A stretch of 64,000 bases of DNA from Shewanella sp. KT0246 (lineage in GTDB: Bacteria > Pseudomonadota > Gammaproteobacteria > Enterobacterales > Shewanellaceae), in the NCBI RefSeq assembly GCF_019654955.1, contig NZ_BPEV01000004.1, forward strand, positions 105,406-169,405, written 5' to 3'. How positions within the stretch are numbered: position 1 is the stretch's first letter; every line of letters begins with the position of its first letter. The notes below the pieces were generated by a model. It was not told the origin of the DNA. It did no database searches and worked only from the letters and a program-made list of their open reading frames with translations. Of this stretch, positions 19,066 through 29,893 are shown one piece after another. A program made the position numbers and the translations under genes.

Positions 19066-19323
19066 ATGTTAAATGAGAATCACGCACTTATTTTCGACTT
19101 TCCAGAGTTTAAGAAAGACATTGTTTACTTGAACCATAAAGACAAAGAGTTTGAAGCTTTATCAAAACAGTATCATTTACTGGATTATGAAATACGTGAG
19201 TTAGAAGTTGAAGGAAGCCCAACCGATGACGAGCATATGCACCAACTAAAAGTACAACGTGCAAATTTGAAAGATGTGTTGTTTCAAAAATTAAAACAAC
19301 ATCACGATCAAGAATCGAGTTAA
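19066..19323 (+). CDS. YdcH-like small protein (DUF465)
   Basis: 85 residues, charged and helical. The features match the YdcH/DUF465 family: a start of the form NENHALIFDFPEFKKDI, a central NHKDKEFEALSKQYHLLDYEI helix, and a closing ANLKDVLFQKLKQH helix. These proteins probably form short coiled-coil hairpins; their function is not established. AAGGA before ATG 19066 sets the start. It is convergent with the ribokinase operon and followed by a hairpin. Confidence 0.82.
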   Translation: MLNENHALIFDFPEFKKDIVYLNHKDKEFEALSKQYHLLDYEIRELEVEGSPTDDEHMHQLKVQRANLKDVLFQKLKQHHDQESS

Positions 19324-19344
19324 CCACTTTCAGTTACATCTATT

Positions 19345-19372
19345 ATAAGGGGATAACTTCCCCTTATTGTTT
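19345..19372 (+). terminator. Terminator-like hairpin after the YdcH-like gene
   Basis: ATAAGGGG (19345-19352) pairs with CCCCTTAT (19360-19367) around a 7-base loop, followed by TGTTT. The tail is weak, so termination may be partial. Confidence 0.6.
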
Positions 19373-19406
19373 AAAGTATAAATCCAGTTCAAATACCAAG
19401 TATACT

Positions 19407-20342
19407 TTAAACAGTCCTTTCGTTTGTAACCTCTGCTCGATAAGGAATACCCCGCTGCGCACCATGGCGAGTAACAGCAATAGCCGATGCTTTATTGGCG
19501 AAAATAACAGCCTCCTTAATAGAACACCCTTCATCTAACGCAACCATTAAGCCACCATTAAACGTGTCTCCTGCCGCAACGGTATCTATTGCAGTTACAG
19601 CAAATGCAGGGATTAGCTCACTCACTATTTCTTTGGTGGTTTGCACACTCAAATATGCGCCTTGGCTGCCCAAAGTAATCACAACAGTATTGATACCATA
19701 TCCATGTAATTGCTCAGCAGCTTTGGCTGCTGATGCTGTATCAGTCACCTTGATGTCTGTTAAGGCTTGGGCTTCAGTTTCATTCGGCGTGATGATATCC
19801 ACAAGTGATAATAAGGCTTTAGGTAAATTAGCAGCAGGTGCGGGATTTAAAATAGTGGTGCAGTAATGTTCCTTAGCCAATTTTAACGCTGCTAAAACGG
19901 TATCTAGCGGTGTTTCAAGTTGAATTAACAAGTAACTTGCTTGAGCAAATTTGTCTTGTTGCTCTGTTATATGTTCTGGCGACAAACAGGCATTGGCTCC
20001 CGCGACTACACCAATACTGTTTTCTCCTGAACTACTGACAAAAATCATCGCTGTGCCTGTGCTTTGCTCAGCGATGCCGTAGCAACCAGAAAGCTCAAGC
20101 TCATCTTTTTGCCAAGCTTTGCGCATCAATTCGCCATTGCCATCATCACCCAATGCACAGATAAAATCGACCTGTTGAGTTGATGATTTAAGTCGAGTTG
20201 CGGCAACAGCTTGATTAGCCCCCTTGCCACCCAGTTCAAGGCGATAATCCCGACTCAGCAAGGTTTCACCTGCTTGAGGTAATGAATAAAATGCCAAGAC
20301 ATGATCTGCATTTGCGCTACCAATCACTAATAATTTATTCAT
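19407..20342 (-). CDS. rbsK: Ribokinase (PfkB family)
   Basis: 311 residues, full family length. N-terminal PfkB signature with LGGKGANQAVA (about residues 37-47) and the C-terminal catalytic motif DTVAAGDTFNGG with the general-base Asp. It should phosphorylate D-ribose to ribose 5-phosphate with ATP in the cytoplasm. The nucleoside hydrolase gene lies 72 bases upstream on the same strand, so the pair would split ribonucleosides and channel the freed ribose into the pentose phosphate pool. No ribose ABC transporter or RbsR gene is adjacent, which supports nucleoside-derived rather than imported ribose. Confidence 0.92.
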   Translation of the reverse strand: MNKLLVIGSANADHVLAFYSLPQAGETLLSRDYRLELGGKGANQAVAATRLKSSTQQVDFICALGDDGNGELMRKAWQKDELELSGCYGIAEQSTGTAMIFVSSSGENSIGVVAGANACLSPEHITEQQDKFAQASYLLIQLETPLDTVLAALKLAKEHYCTTILNPAPAANLPKALLSLVDIITPNETEAQALTDIKVTDTASAAKAAEQLHGYGINTVVITLGSQGAYLSVQTTKEIVSELIPAFAVTAIDTVAAGDTFNGGLMVALDEGCSIKEAVIFANKASAIAVTRHGAQRGIPYRAEVTNERTV

Positions 20343-20414
20343 AGCTACCTTTAATCCGGTTGCAAACGATAGTATGCAACCGAAGTTAATCTGACTCGAC
20401 TAATAGTCATTTAC

Positions 20415-21347
20415 TTAATACTTTTCTAAACAGTCTACGATAAAGTCGACAAACCCGGGGCGATCAATATTAAACAGCACTTTAGCGTTATGAGGGTTGC
20501 TAGTAAGTTGGTATCTATCAACCACCGTCATACCTTGGGTATATTCACCTTTAGTTTCTATTCCCACCCAACAATCTGTCGTTGTAAAGAGCTCTGGTTT
20601 AAGCAACCATGCAATGGTGCAAGGGTCGTGCAAGGGCGCCCCTGTAAAGCCCCATTTAGGGTCGCGATGATAAATCATGAAGAAATCGAGTAACTCAGCG
20701 ACACATTGAGCTACTGGGTTATCAATTTTCCGAATACGTTCAATATCTTCATCCATAATTTGCGCTTCATGTGTCACATCTAAGCCGCACATAACAATCG
20801 GAAGTTTCGATTTAAATACAATATCCGCAGCTTCTGGGTCAACGAAAATATTGAACTCAGCAGCTGGAGTCCAATTGCCTGCACCTGCCGCGCCGCCCAT
20901 CAATACTATGCTGTGAATATTGGCATGCAGCTCAGGATAAGCCGTTAAGAAAATAGCAATGTTAGTTAAAGGCCCCGTGGGAATTAAGGTCACAGGAGTA
21001 TCACTTTGACGCACCTTTTCAGCAATCAGTTCAATTGCGGTTTGCGCCACAGGAGCAAATGCAGGATCAGGTAGTTTAGGCCCATCAAGACCTGATTCAC
21101 CGTGAACATTATCTGCAATAATTAACTCACGCGCTAAAGGCTTAGGCGCACCTGAAGCAACGGGGATATCGTGTCGATCCAATAGCGTTAACACACGTAA
21201 AGCATTATTCAGTGTTTTGGCTTGAGTTTGATTACCTGCACTCGTGGTAACGGCAAGTACGTCGAGTTCGGTTGAGCTTAATGCGAGGATTAGCGAAATT
21301 GCATCATCATGTCCGGGATCGCAATCAAGAATTACAGGGCGCTTCAT
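20415..21347 (-). CDS. Ribonucleoside hydrolase (inosine-uridine hydrolase family)
   Basis: 310 residues, full length. The calcium-binding signature DCDPGHDDA sits at about residues 8-16. Further family motifs include [35 protein letters not shown] and the late HDP segment ([13 protein letters not shown]). It hydrolyses the N-glycosidic bond of purine and/or pyrimidine ribonucleosides to base and ribose. Whether it is RihA-, RihB- or RihC-like cannot be settled by eye. First gene of the operon with ribokinase. A CRP-like site lies about 190 bases upstream, shared with a divergent porin gene. Confidence 0.9.
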   Translation of the reverse strand: MKRPVILDCDPGHDDAISLILALSSTELDVLAVTTSAGNQTQAKTLNNALRVLTLLDRHDIPVASGAPKPLARELIIADNVHGESGLDGPKLPDPAFAPVAQTAIELIAEKVRQSDTPVTLIPTGPLTNIAIFLTAYPELHANIHSIVLMGGAAGAGNWTPAAEFNIFVDPEAADIVFKSKLPIVMCGLDVTHEAQIMDEDIERIRKIDNPVAQCVAELLDFFMIYHRDPKWGFTGAPLHDPCTIAWLLKPELFTTTDCWVGIETKGEYTQGMTVVDRYQLTSNPHNAKVLFNIDRPGFVDFIVDCLEKY

Positions 21348-21657
21348 GGCTTACTCCTTTTTTAGATGAGCTCAAAATTATCATGAAAGAAAGCTAAGAG
21401 AGGTGATATTCATCTAAGAATGATGAAGATGTTGAAGTTGGATTTTTGAGAAAATAGAAACGATGCCAATGAATAAGACCAAAGGCCTACCACGTTTTCA
21501 ACATTGGTTGGCTGCACTTCGCTTTATGCCATAAGCGTGATCTATATCACCTAGATAAGCAGGTTAATAACGGCACCCAGGCGCAAACATCCTATTAGCA
21601 AAACCTTAAAAATGATAACATAGACCTCACATTCCTTAACTCCCCTCCATAGGAAAT
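21348..21657. other. Divergent promoter region between nucleoside hydrolase and porin
   Basis: About 310 bases with no gene. It contains a CRP-like palindrome at 21536-21551 and presumably promoters for both directions. Confidence 0.5.
21536..21551. promoter_or_regulatory. CRP-like binding site
   Basis: CGTGA-TCTATA-TCACC matches the CRP consensus TGTGA-N6-TCACA in 8 of 10 half-site bases and is a good palindrome. It lies about 107 bases before the porin start and 190 bases before the nucleoside hydrolase start, so it could serve either operon. Confidence 0.65.
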
Positions 21658-22944
21658 ATGATGACTCGTTATACACTTGCCGCTTCTTGTATTGCTTTAG
21701 CGTTATCAGCTAGTGCCAATGCAACCACCGTTGAAGAAGAACTAAAAGCCCTCAAACAACGTATCGAACAATTAGAAGCACAACAAAAAGAAGCACAAAA
21801 ACCACAAGCAACTGAGCTGCTACAAGTTGAGGTTGTTAATGAAGTTGTCAATGAAGTTGAGATAGTTGAAGAAACAGAAGCCAAAGTTAATTTTGGTGGC
21901 GCTGTTCGTGTCAATTACTCCTATGAAGATTTCAATGATGCCAATGCCGATCGTGGTGGTGATTTTGACTTTGACCTATTCCGCATTGATGTATCAGGCA
22001 GTTACGGCGACTTAATCTATTCAGCTCAATACCGCTGGTTTGAATACATGAACGTTGTCCAACACGCTTGGATTGGTTATAACTTTGATGAAAATCAACA
22101 AGGTAAAATCGGTGTCACCCAAGTGCCATTCGGTATGCTGACTTACGCATCAAACAACTACTTTTTCAGTTCTAACTTTTATCTGGGTCTTGAAGATGAC
22201 CACGATATGGGCCTAAATTACACCTATAAAAGTGATGTTAACCAATTTGACTTAGCTTTCTATAAAAATGATGAGCAAGGCGGTATTGATGGGTTTGTAT
22301 CTGATCGCACAGACCGCTACGCCTATGACGTTGTTGGCATTCGCTTAGATGGCGAAGATGCTTATGACGCACCAACAGCAGGTTATGAAGCTGGCGAAGT
22401 GAATACCTTTAATTTACGTTACGCCCACAATTTTACCTTTGATAAACTGGGTCTTGAGCTCGGTGGCTCAGTACAAGCAGGTCAATTGGAAATAGCCAAT
22501 GGCACTGATGGTGACAATTTTGCGGCAGCGATTCACGGTATTATTGATTACGATCGCTGGAACGTGAAATTGCAGGTTACCGATTATGCCTATGACGTTG
22601 ACGGCATGGACGTTGACCGTATTGTCGTTGCTGCTTACCACTTCTATGACTCTATTCCAGCAGAAGCGACGACCTACATCGCTAACGTAGCATACAGCCT
22701 GCCGGTTGATTTTGGTCCAGTATCTAACTTAACCTTCTACAATGACTATTCACTAGTAACTGGAAAATCAGCATCACTAGAAGATACCTTTATGAATGTT
22801 ACAGGTATGGCGGTTTCTGCAGGCGGTTTATATACCTACTTCGATTATGTGGTTGCCGAAAACCAACCCTTCATTGGCGGTACTATGGTTGGTGATGGTG
22901 ATACGAATAAACGCTTCAATATTAACTTTGGTTACTATTTCTAA
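21658..22944 (+). CDS. Outer-membrane porin with N-terminal coiled coil
   Basis: 428 residues. A signal peptide (cleavage near ASANA) is followed by a short coiled coil (VEEELKALKQRIEQLEAQQK) and a Glu/Val-rich linker. A long beta-barrel region then ends in a terminal aromatic strand (RFNINFGYYF). The coiled coil plus barrel recalls the phosphate-selective porin (OprO/OprP) or carbohydrate-porin groups, whose N-terminal coiled coil promotes trimer formation in the periplasm. The substrate cannot be read from sequence. Divergence from the nucleoside hydrolase/ribokinase operon with a shared CRP-like site hints at nucleoside or nucleotide uptake (inference). AGGAA precedes tandem ATGs at 21658 and 21661. 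Confidence 0.8.
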   Translation: MMTRYTLAASCIALALSASANATTVEEELKALKQRIEQLEAQQKEAQKPQATELLQVEVVNEVVNEVEIVEETEAKVNFGGAVRVNYSYEDFNDANADRGGDFDFDLFRIDVSGSYGDLIYSAQYRWFEYMNVVQHAWIGYNFDENQQGKIGVTQVPFGMLTYASNNYFFSSNFYLGLEDDHDMGLNYTYKSDVNQFDLAFYKNDEQGGIDGFVSDRTDRYAYDVVGIRLDGEDAYDAPTAGYEAGEVNTFNLRYAHNFTFDKLGLELGGSVQAGQLEIANGTDGDNFAAAIHGIIDYDRWNVKLQVTDYAYDVDGMDVDRIVVAAYHFYDSIPAEATTYIANVAYSLPVDFGPVSNLTFYNDYSLVTGKSASLEDTFMNVTGMAVSAGGLYTYFDYVVAENQPFIGGTMVGDGDTNKRFNINFGYYF

Positions 22945-22981
22945 AGTATCGTTTACTGACAGTTCATTTAGCTGACAGCCC

Positions 22982-23018
22982 AAAAGCCCGCTTACGTTGC
23001 AATTGCGGGCTTTTTATT
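22982..23018 (+). terminator. Strong terminator after the porin gene
   Basis: AAAAGCCCGC (22982-22991) pairs with GCGGGCTTTT (23005-23014), followed by a T-rich tail. Confidence 0.88.
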
Positions 23019-23405
23019 TTGCATTCAACCGCATTATTTCACTAACAAATGTCGTCACTACCCTTGCCACCAACCGAAAGCACACGATAAGCGCCCATAA
23101 AAATACTATTTTAAAACAGTTTGCTCATCAGCTTAGGTAACTCTTCTATCGTAAATACAGGAGACCATTCAGAACAGTGGCAAATATGAAGATGAATATC
23201 ATGAAAAGTAAAATTCTGGCTTTGCAGCCAACTTACCAGCTACTGGTTTGATTACATAGACAATACTTCATTTTTAATATCGATAATGGCTAATATCAAC
23301 TAGCCGATTAAGTATAGCTTAATTGGCTTTTAAGTCTGGCTCTATCGATGACTTTTCTGCTCATTGCTAACCTAAACTCCACGTCAAGCAAACTGCTTTT
23401 CGAAT
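23019..23405. other. Intergenic region with a possible gene remnant
   Basis: About 390 bases without an intact gene. On the minus strand, 23111-23239 reads as 42 coding-like codons ending in a natural stop, but the frame is closed upstream by a TAG at 23240-23242 and has no start. The rest should contain the promoter of the DUF3302/HlyD genes. Confidence 0.35.
23111..23239 (-). pseudogene. Possible C-terminal fragment of a decayed gene
   Basis: 42 sense codons ending at a TAA (complement of 23111-23113). The translation has ordinary protein character, with segments FTFHDIHLHICHCSEW and FTIEELPKLMSKLF. There is no start codon near its upstream end and an in-frame stop lies directly before it, so at best it is a remnant. 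I do not recognise the family. Confidence 0.3.
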
Positions 23406-23558
23406 GAAAGAGAGAGTCTGTAGAGCAGAGTTAACAAGTCAAATAGTTCCTTATTTAACTCCAAGTCACCAGACGCAGTTTTTGCTATCAATTATGGAAG
23501 ACTCTCTCAAAGAAACGGAAAAGGATTTCCTCCTAAACCTTACTTTGAGAGAGTAACT
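23406..23558 (+). promoter_or_regulatory. Three-arm leader RNA with mutually exclusive hairpins
   Basis: Three complementary segments lie ahead of the DUF3302 start. Arm 1 (GAGAGAGTCT, 23410-23419) can pair with arm 2 (AGACTCTCTC, 23499-23508) over 10 bases. Arm 2 (ACTCTCTCAAAG, 23501-23512) can instead pair with arm 3 (CTTTGAGAGAGT, 23543-23554) over 12 bases. Arm 3 contains the only ribosome binding-like sequence (GAGAGAG), 4 bases before ATG 23559. The arm 2-arm 3 hairpin would therefore hide the translation start and arm 1-arm 2 pairing would free it. The layout is directly visible; the switch function is inference. Confidence 0.5.
23494..23556 (+). CDS. Possible 20-residue leader peptide ahead of DUF3302
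   Basis: ATG at 23494 opens a frame of 20 codons that stops at TAA 23554-23556, two bases before the DUF3302 start. It runs through the whole arm 2-arm 3 hairpin, so ribosomes translating it would unfold the structure and arrive at the next start (translational coupling). The peptide is charged (begins MEDSLKETEKD). No good ribosome binding site precedes it, which is the main weakness. Confidence 0.35.
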   Translation: MEDSLKETEKDFLLNLTLRE

Positions 23559-23897
23559 ATGAATTTAACATTAGATTATGCATCGCTAGCAATCTTACTG
23601 CTGGTTATATTGATTTTGATATATGGCCTTATCGCCATTTACGATATTCCATTTGAAATTGCCAAAAAACGCAATCACCCACAACAAGAAGCGATACATG
23701 TCACGGGCTGGATAAGTTTGTTTTTCATGCATGCACTGTGGCCTTTGCTATGGATCTGGGCTATGTACTATGACCCTAAAACTCAAGGCGAATCAGTGAG
23801 AGGGCTCACCTTAAGCGAACAGCAGGATTTACAGCGCCAGCTCAATGACCTGAAAGCAGATGTGGTCACTCTGCAAAACACGGCAGGAGAGGCGTAA
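23559..23897 (+). CDS. DUF3302 small inner-membrane protein (YiaW/YibI-like)
   Basis: 112 residues with two hydrophobic segments (about 9-27, ASLAILLLVILILIYGL, and 50-70, GWISLFFMHALWPLLWIWAM) around the conserved YDIPFEIAKKRNHPQQEAIH region, then a coiled-coil-like tail (SEQQDLQRQLNDLKADVVTLQ). This matches DUF3302, encoded next to HlyD-type adaptors in enterobacteria (yibI-yibH, yiaW-yiaV). The function is unknown; a partner role for the adaptor is likely. It overlaps the following gene by one base (TAATG). Translation may be controlled by the structured leader. Confidence 0.85.
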   Translation: MNLTLDYASLAILLLVILILIYGLIAIYDIPFEIAKKRNHPQQEAIHVTGWISLFFMHALWPLLWIWAMYYDPKTQGESVRGLTLSEQQDLQRQLNDLKADVVTLQNTAGEA

Positions 23898-24892
23898 TGG
23901 AAACACTTATATTGTTAAGCTACATCAGCTTATGCGTCATTGCCTTTCGGGTATTCAAACTACCTAAAAATAAGTGGACCCTCACAACTGCGGGTGTCAT
24001 TGGCATATTTCTTATGGGGTGGATATTTCTGTATATGGCGATGTACCAGCCAGTATCTCGTATGGCAAGGGTATACAGCGTGACAACGCCAATCACCTCA
24101 CAAATTAGTGGACTAATCACCGAGGTGTATGTAAAAGATAATCAGCCGCTTACCAAGGGACAAGCGCTCTACCAGATTGATAAAATACCTTTTCAGGCAC
24201 AAGTTGATCAGTTATCAGCACAAATTATCGAGACAGATGTAAAAATCAGCTTCTTAGACAAAGAACTCAAGCGCTATGAAGATTTGCAGCTATCTCAGTT
24301 CTCTTCAGATGAGAAAATCGATAGCCTCAATACTAGGTTGATCGACGCTAAACAGCAAAAAATTAGTCTTCAAGCCAGCTTAGAAGAAGCGCTGTTTAAT
24401 CTGGAAAGTACCACTGTTGTGGCACCAACCGACGGCTATGTCACTCAGGTTAGACTGAGACCCGGTATGAAAAGCCGCACAGTTCCCTTTCAGGGAAACC
24501 TCACGTTTGTACATGATGAAGAGAAGCAGATCTTTGCCGCTTTCAAACAGATGCCAGCGAGATATATAAAAGATGGTTATGCCGCCGAAGTCACTTTTAG
24601 CACTATTCCCGGCCATGCTTTTAAAGCCAAAGTAGTACAAATTAACGATATTTTTGCTCAGGGCGCAGTAAGCCCTTCTGGCAACCTCATTCAACCGGAA
24701 ACAAACCACCAACCCGGACGCATATTAGTGAAAGTTGAATTAGAGCAACCAGAACTGATAGCCAATATGCCGCTGCCTGCTGGTACTGATGCCCACGTGG
24801 CTGTTTACTCACCAAAGTGGAAAGCATTTTCAATTATTAGAAAAGTAATATTGCGTATGCAAAGCTGGCAGAGCTGGGTATTTGAAGGCTAA
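23897..24892 (+). CDS. HlyD-family membrane-fusion protein (YiaV/YibH-like)
   Basis: 331 residues. Two N-terminal hydrophobic segments (residues about 4-20 and 30-50) anchor it in the inner membrane. A lipoyl/biotinyl half motif follows (SGLITEVYVKDNQPLTKGQALYQID), then a helical hairpin (about 100-165), the second half motif (VVAPTDGYVTQVRLRPGM) and a beta-barrel domain. This is the EmrA/AaeA/YibH adaptor layout. No permease gene is adjacent; the DUF3302 protein is its only partner here, as in the enterobacterial pairs. The substrate is unknown. A bidirectional hairpin follows. Confidence 0.87.
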   Translation: METLILLSYISLCVIAFRVFKLPKNKWTLTTAGVIGIFLMGWIFLYMAMYQPVSRMARVYSVTTPITSQISGLITEVYVKDNQPLTKGQALYQIDKIPFQAQVDQLSAQIIETDVKISFLDKELKRYEDLQLSQFSSDEKIDSLNTRLIDAKQQKISLQASLEEALFNLESTTVVAPTDGYVTQVRLRPGMKSRTVPFQGNLTFVHDEEKQIFAAFKQMPARYIKDGYAAEVTFSTIPGHAFKAKVVQINDIFAQGAVSPSGNLIQPETNHQPGRILVKVELEQPELIANMPLPAGTDAHVAVYSPKWKAFSIIRKVILRMQSWQSWVFEG

Positions 24893-24942
24893 TCGCTACA
24901 GCAATAATAAATTATCAATGCCTACCTTTAAACACTGACAAC

Positions 24943-24980
24943 AAAAAGCCCGCTTATCTTTCGATAAGCGGGCTTTTTTG
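24943..24980. terminator. Bidirectional terminator between the HlyD gene and rnpB
   Basis: GCCCGCTTATC (24948-24958) pairs with GATAAGCGGGC (24962-24972), extended by flanking A and T runs. T tracts are present on both strands, so it can end the HlyD-gene transcript (plus) and RNase P RNA (minus). Confidence 0.88.
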
Positions 24981-24986
24981 TTTTAT

Positions 24987-25347
<361 letters not shown>

Positions 25348-25354
25348 GGCGCGG

Positions 25355-25360
25355 ATTATA
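25355..25360 (-). promoter_or_regulatory. -10 box of the rnpB promoter
   Basis: The minus strand reads TATAAT here, about 7 bases before the expected 5' end of RNase P RNA. A weaker -35-like TTGGTT lies about 18 bases further upstream. Confidence 0.65.
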
Positions 25361-25428
25361 GCCTAACCACCAGCAACAAACCAACATAAAGATAGTTAAA
25401 TGAGCGTAAATGCTGGCTAAAACCTGAA

Positions 25429-26271
25429 TTAAAGTCCGATCTCTAATCCATGCTTATATAAGGCATTCTTTTTCAAACCATAAATTTGGCCCGCTACAGC
25501 GGCCGCTTTTTTTAATGGCAATTCTTCACATAGGATTTTTAAAGTATTAATCACAGTTGTTGAAAATTCTGACTCCGTTTCAGTGCGATGCCCATGACAC
25601 ATTAAAACAATTTCGCCGCGCTGCTGATTGGGGTCATCTTTCACTTTCTGCAGCACTTCACCTGCTGAACCTGATAAAAATGTTTCAAAGGTTTTAGTCA
25701 CTTCACGCGCCATGACAATTTCGCGCTCTTCACCTAATGCGACAACGATAGATTCAAGACTGTGCACAATACGATGCGGTGATTCGTAAAAAATCAGTGT
25801 ACGCGGGTCTTCTTTTACAGCCGCTAATTTATCTAAACGACCTTTCTCTTTTGACGGTAAAAAACCTTCAAAAGAGAATCGGTCAGACGGCAGTCCCGAT
25901 GCGCTTAACGCGGTAATAGCAGCACATGGGCCAGGTAAAGGAATAACATCAAATCCTGCTTCACGCACTTGTTTGACTAGGTGATAGCCAGGATCTGAAA
26001 TCAATGGCGTACCGGCATCGGAGATTAACGCGACTGCCTCACCGAAGCCTAACTTCTGAATAATCCACTGCGCTCTGTCACGCTCATTGTGATCATGCAG
26101 TGCAGTTTTACGGGTTTCGATTCCGAAATGACTAAGCAGTTTTCCACTATGGCGCGTGTCCTCGCAAGCAATCAATGAGACATTGTTTAATACCTCGATC
26201 GCGCGGTTGCTGATATCCCCTAAATTGCCAATGGGAGTGGGAACGATATAAAGTGCGACCGATAGGTCCAT
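25429..26271 (-). CDS. rsmI: 16S rRNA 2'-O-ribose C1402 methyltransferase RsmI
   Basis: 280 residues. The N-terminus has the tetrapyrrole-methylase-type fold signature [15 protein letters not shown], then [45 protein letters not shown] and FYESPHRI, all characteristic of RsmI (YraL). It methylates the ribose of C1402 in the decoding site with S-adenosylmethionine. GAGGT before the ATG at 26271 sets the start; an ATG at 26310 would add 13 residues without support. It is divergent from lpoA, the order found in E. coli and many gammaproteobacteria. Confidence 0.95.
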   Translation of the reverse strand: MDLSVALYIVPTPIGNLGDISNRAIEVLNNVSLIACEDTRHSGKLLSHFGIETRKTALHDHNERDRAQWIIQKLGFGEAVALISDAGTPLISDPGYHLVKQVREAGFDVIPLPGPCAAITALSASGLPSDRFSFEGFLPSKEKGRLDKLAAVKEDPRTLIFYESPHRIVHSLESIVVALGEEREIVMAREVTKTFETFLSGSAGEVLQKVKDDPNQQRGEIVLMCHGHRTETESEFSTTVINTLKILCEELPLKKAAAVAGQIYGLKKNALYKHGLEIGL

Positions 26272-26360
26272 AACTACCTCTGTATTGAATATCATCAAGA
26301 CTTTCGCCAAGTGAAAGAGCAGGTTAAACTAGAGACAGCATCTTACCAGAGTGAAGCCCT

Positions 26361-28184
26361 GTGTTAAAAAGACTGATTACAACAAAATTCGTTTTCGCAG
26401 CCATTTTGTCTACTGTATTATTTGGTTGTGCAACCCAAACGACTGATAACAAACAAGCTATTGATAATTCGTTAGCGACTGTCACTCAAACTGCAAATAT
26501 TTATTTATCTGCAGCGAGTAACAGTGAGCAGCCACAAGACCGCGATAGATATTTACTATTAGCCGCTCATGCCTATGTGAATGAAGGCAACGTCTCTGCC
26601 GCTGATAAATTATTGAGCTCAATGAAGCCGAATTTACAGCCTGAACCGAGTCTACAAGCCGAGTGGTTGTATCTTTCTGCAAGAGTCGCTGAGCAAACGC
26701 GTTCAGATGCTGATGCACTAGCTATATTAAACTATCCGAGCCAATGGAATTTACCTAACTGGCAACGTGTGACTTATCATCAATATAAAGCGCGGCTATT
26801 TAATCAAACCAAACAACCGATTGATGAATTACGCCAGCTAAGCTCGCTGAGTTTGTATTTACCGAAAGAACAAGCCTTTGAGGTTAATGACACGATTTGG
26901 AGAACATTGCATCCACTTCATGAAGAAACCATCAAAAGCTTTATGAATGATACCACTAACCCAACCTTCTCAGGTTGGTTACAGTTAGCCTACATTGCTA
27001 AGCATTATGCCGTTGATCCATCACAGCTCGTTCGTTATCTAGGCGAGTGGCAACAGGCTAACCCAAATCACCCTGGGGCAGTTAAACTTCCTTCTGATTT
27101 AGAAAAAGCCCTTAATGCTAAACCTTATAAGCCTCAAAATATTGCGGTAATGCTGCCGCTTACAGGGCGACGAGCTGCAGTTGCCGAGCCGATTCGACAA
27201 GGCATTTTAGCCAGTTACATGGCTGCATATGATGATCAAATCGAACTTAACTTTTTTGATACTAATTTAGGTGTTGAGCAGGCTTATCAAGATGCGATTA
27301 AAGCGGGCGCCGAGTTTGTTATTGGCCCATTACTACCAAATGCTGTAGAAGAAATGCAAAACTTGAATGATCAAGGCTTAATGACCATTCCACAGCTTTA
27401 TTTAAATCAAACTGAAACCTTTACCGCCAATAACGACCAATTTTATTTTGCGCTGTCTCCAGCACAAGAAGCCAGTGATGCTGCCCAGCGTTTATTTAAT
27501 GATGGCATTAGTTTGCCACTGTTATTAGTCAGTAATGACTCTACAGGTAAGCGCATGGCGGAAAGCTTTAATAAGAAATGGCTTGAGCTGACTGAAGAAA
27601 ACGCCGAGATTCATTATTACGATGGTGGCGATCAAATGAAGCTCACCGTACAAGAAGCTCTTGGCGTTAAAGATAGTCAGGCTCGTATTGCCCGTATGAA
27701 ACAACTGATTGGCAATAATATTGAAGCGGATTTTCGTTCACGTCGTGATATCGACGCTATTTACATGATTTCAGCTTCTAAAGATTTAGTACTGCTGAAG
27801 CCTTTTTTAGATGTTAACTTCAGTGTGTTTGCCGACCCTGTAGCGCTTTATACCACCAGCCGCAGTCGATTAAGTGGTAACTCGACTCAGTCAGCACAAG
27901 AGCTTAATAATTTGATGATCAGCGATATCCCTTGGTTAATGGGTACTAATCCTGAAACCACCATGGTGAGTCAACTATGGAGTAACTGGAATAATGGCCA
28001 AAAGCGCTTATATATCATGGGTTATGATTCACTAGAACTTGTGAGCCGTTTAGCACAGATGCGTGCATTCCCTGGTTATCAATTTAACGGCCGCAGTGGC
28101 GCACTATCTGTAGATAATGACGGTGTTATTGAGCGCACATTGAGCTGGGGCAAATACCAGCGAGGACAACTTCGTCCTTTATGA
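26361..28184 (+). CDS. lpoA: Penicillin-binding protein activator LpoA
   Basis: 607-residue outer-membrane lipoprotein. Signal peptide with lipobox LFGC (Cys23). The N-terminal half (about 30-250) is a TPR-like helical domain. The C-terminal half (about 255-600, starting [23 protein letters not shown]) is a periplasmic-binding-protein-like fold. LpoA spans the periplasm and stimulates PBP1a, whose gene mrcA is also in this window. The start is GTG at 26361, with only a weak GAG upstream. It heads the run lpoA-yraN-diaA-dolP. Confidence 0.93.
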   Translation: MLKRLITTKFVFAAILSTVLFGCATQTTDNKQAIDNSLATVTQTANIYLSAASNSEQPQDRDRYLLLAAHAYVNEGNVSAADKLLSSMKPNLQPEPSLQAEWLYLSARVAEQTRSDADALAILNYPSQWNLPNWQRVTYHQYKARLFNQTKQPIDELRQLSSLSLYLPKEQAFEVNDTIWRTLHPLHEETIKSFMNDTTNPTFSGWLQLAYIAKHYAVDPSQLVRYLGEWQQANPNHPGAVKLPSDLEKALNAKPYKPQNIAVMLPLTGRRAAVAEPIRQGILASYMAAYDDQIELNFFDTNLGVEQAYQDAIKAGAEFVIGPLLPNAVEEMQNLNDQGLMTIPQLYLNQTETFTANNDQFYFALSPAQEASDAAQRLFNDGISLPLLLVSNDSTGKRMAESFNKKWLELTEENAEIHYYDGGDQMKLTVQEALGVKDSQARIARMKQLIGNNIEADFRSRRDIDAIYMISASKDLVLLKPFLDVNFSVFADPVALYTTSRSRLSGNSTQSAQELNNLMISDIPWLMGTNPETTMVSQLWSNWNNGQKRLYIMGYDSLELVSRLAQMRAFPGYQFNGRSGALSVDNDGVIERTLSWGKYQRGQLRPL

Positions 28185-28194
28185 GTCATCTTTT

Positions 28195-28530
28195 ATGAAC
28201 GGATCTAGCCAAGGACAACACGCTGAGTCATTAGCACGAACTTACCTTGAACAACAAGGTCTACAGTTTGTGACTCAAAATCAGCGTTATCGTTTTGGTG
28301 AAATAGATTTAATCATGCGGGATAAACAATATTGGGTCTTTGTTGAGGTGAAATTTCGTTCATCAACCCAATTTGGTGGCGCATTAAATGCGTTATCTGC
28401 TGCACAAATATCGCGTATCAGAAAAGCAGCAGAGCAATATTTACAAACAAACAAAATCAATGCCCCATGCCGCTTTGATGTGATTGCCTTCAATGGCCAA
28501 GACATACAATGGCTGCAAGGGTGTTTTTAA
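28195..28530 (+). CDS. yraN: YraN family protein (UPF0102)
   Basis: 111 residues with the UPF0102 pattern: [18 protein letters not shown], then [22 protein letters not shown], matching the E-D-x-V-E-V-K core of a restriction-endonuclease-like fold. The precise role is unsettled. It lies 10 bases after lpoA, in the conserved order with rsmI, lpoA, diaA and dolP. The ATG at 28195 has no strong ribosome binding site, so it may depend on coupling to lpoA. Confidence 0.93.
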   Translation: MNGSSQGQHAESLARTYLEQQGLQFVTQNQRYRFGEIDLIMRDKQYWVFVEVKFRSSTQFGGALNALSAAQISRIRKAAEQYLQTNKINAPCRFDVIAFNGQDIQWLQGCF

Positions 28531-28545
28531 ATAGACAATTTTAGC

Positions 28546-28551
28546 TATAAT
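28546..28551 (+). promoter_or_regulatory. Possible -10 box for diaA
   Basis: A perfect TATAAT lies 59 bases before the diaA start in the yraN-diaA gap. No good -35 box is visible at the usual distance, so this is tentative. Confidence 0.35.
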
Positions 28552-28567
28552 GCTGCCAAGATAGTGA

Positions 28568-29772
<1,205 letters not shown>

Positions 29773-29893
29773 GCGTATATTTAAACACTTCTAACCACTA
29801 AACTTTAATTACCCGCCCAAATTAATCCCTAAATTCATCGTACTCTTGGTTCGATGAATTTTTTGTTTTAGCTGTTGTTAACTTAACGAAACG

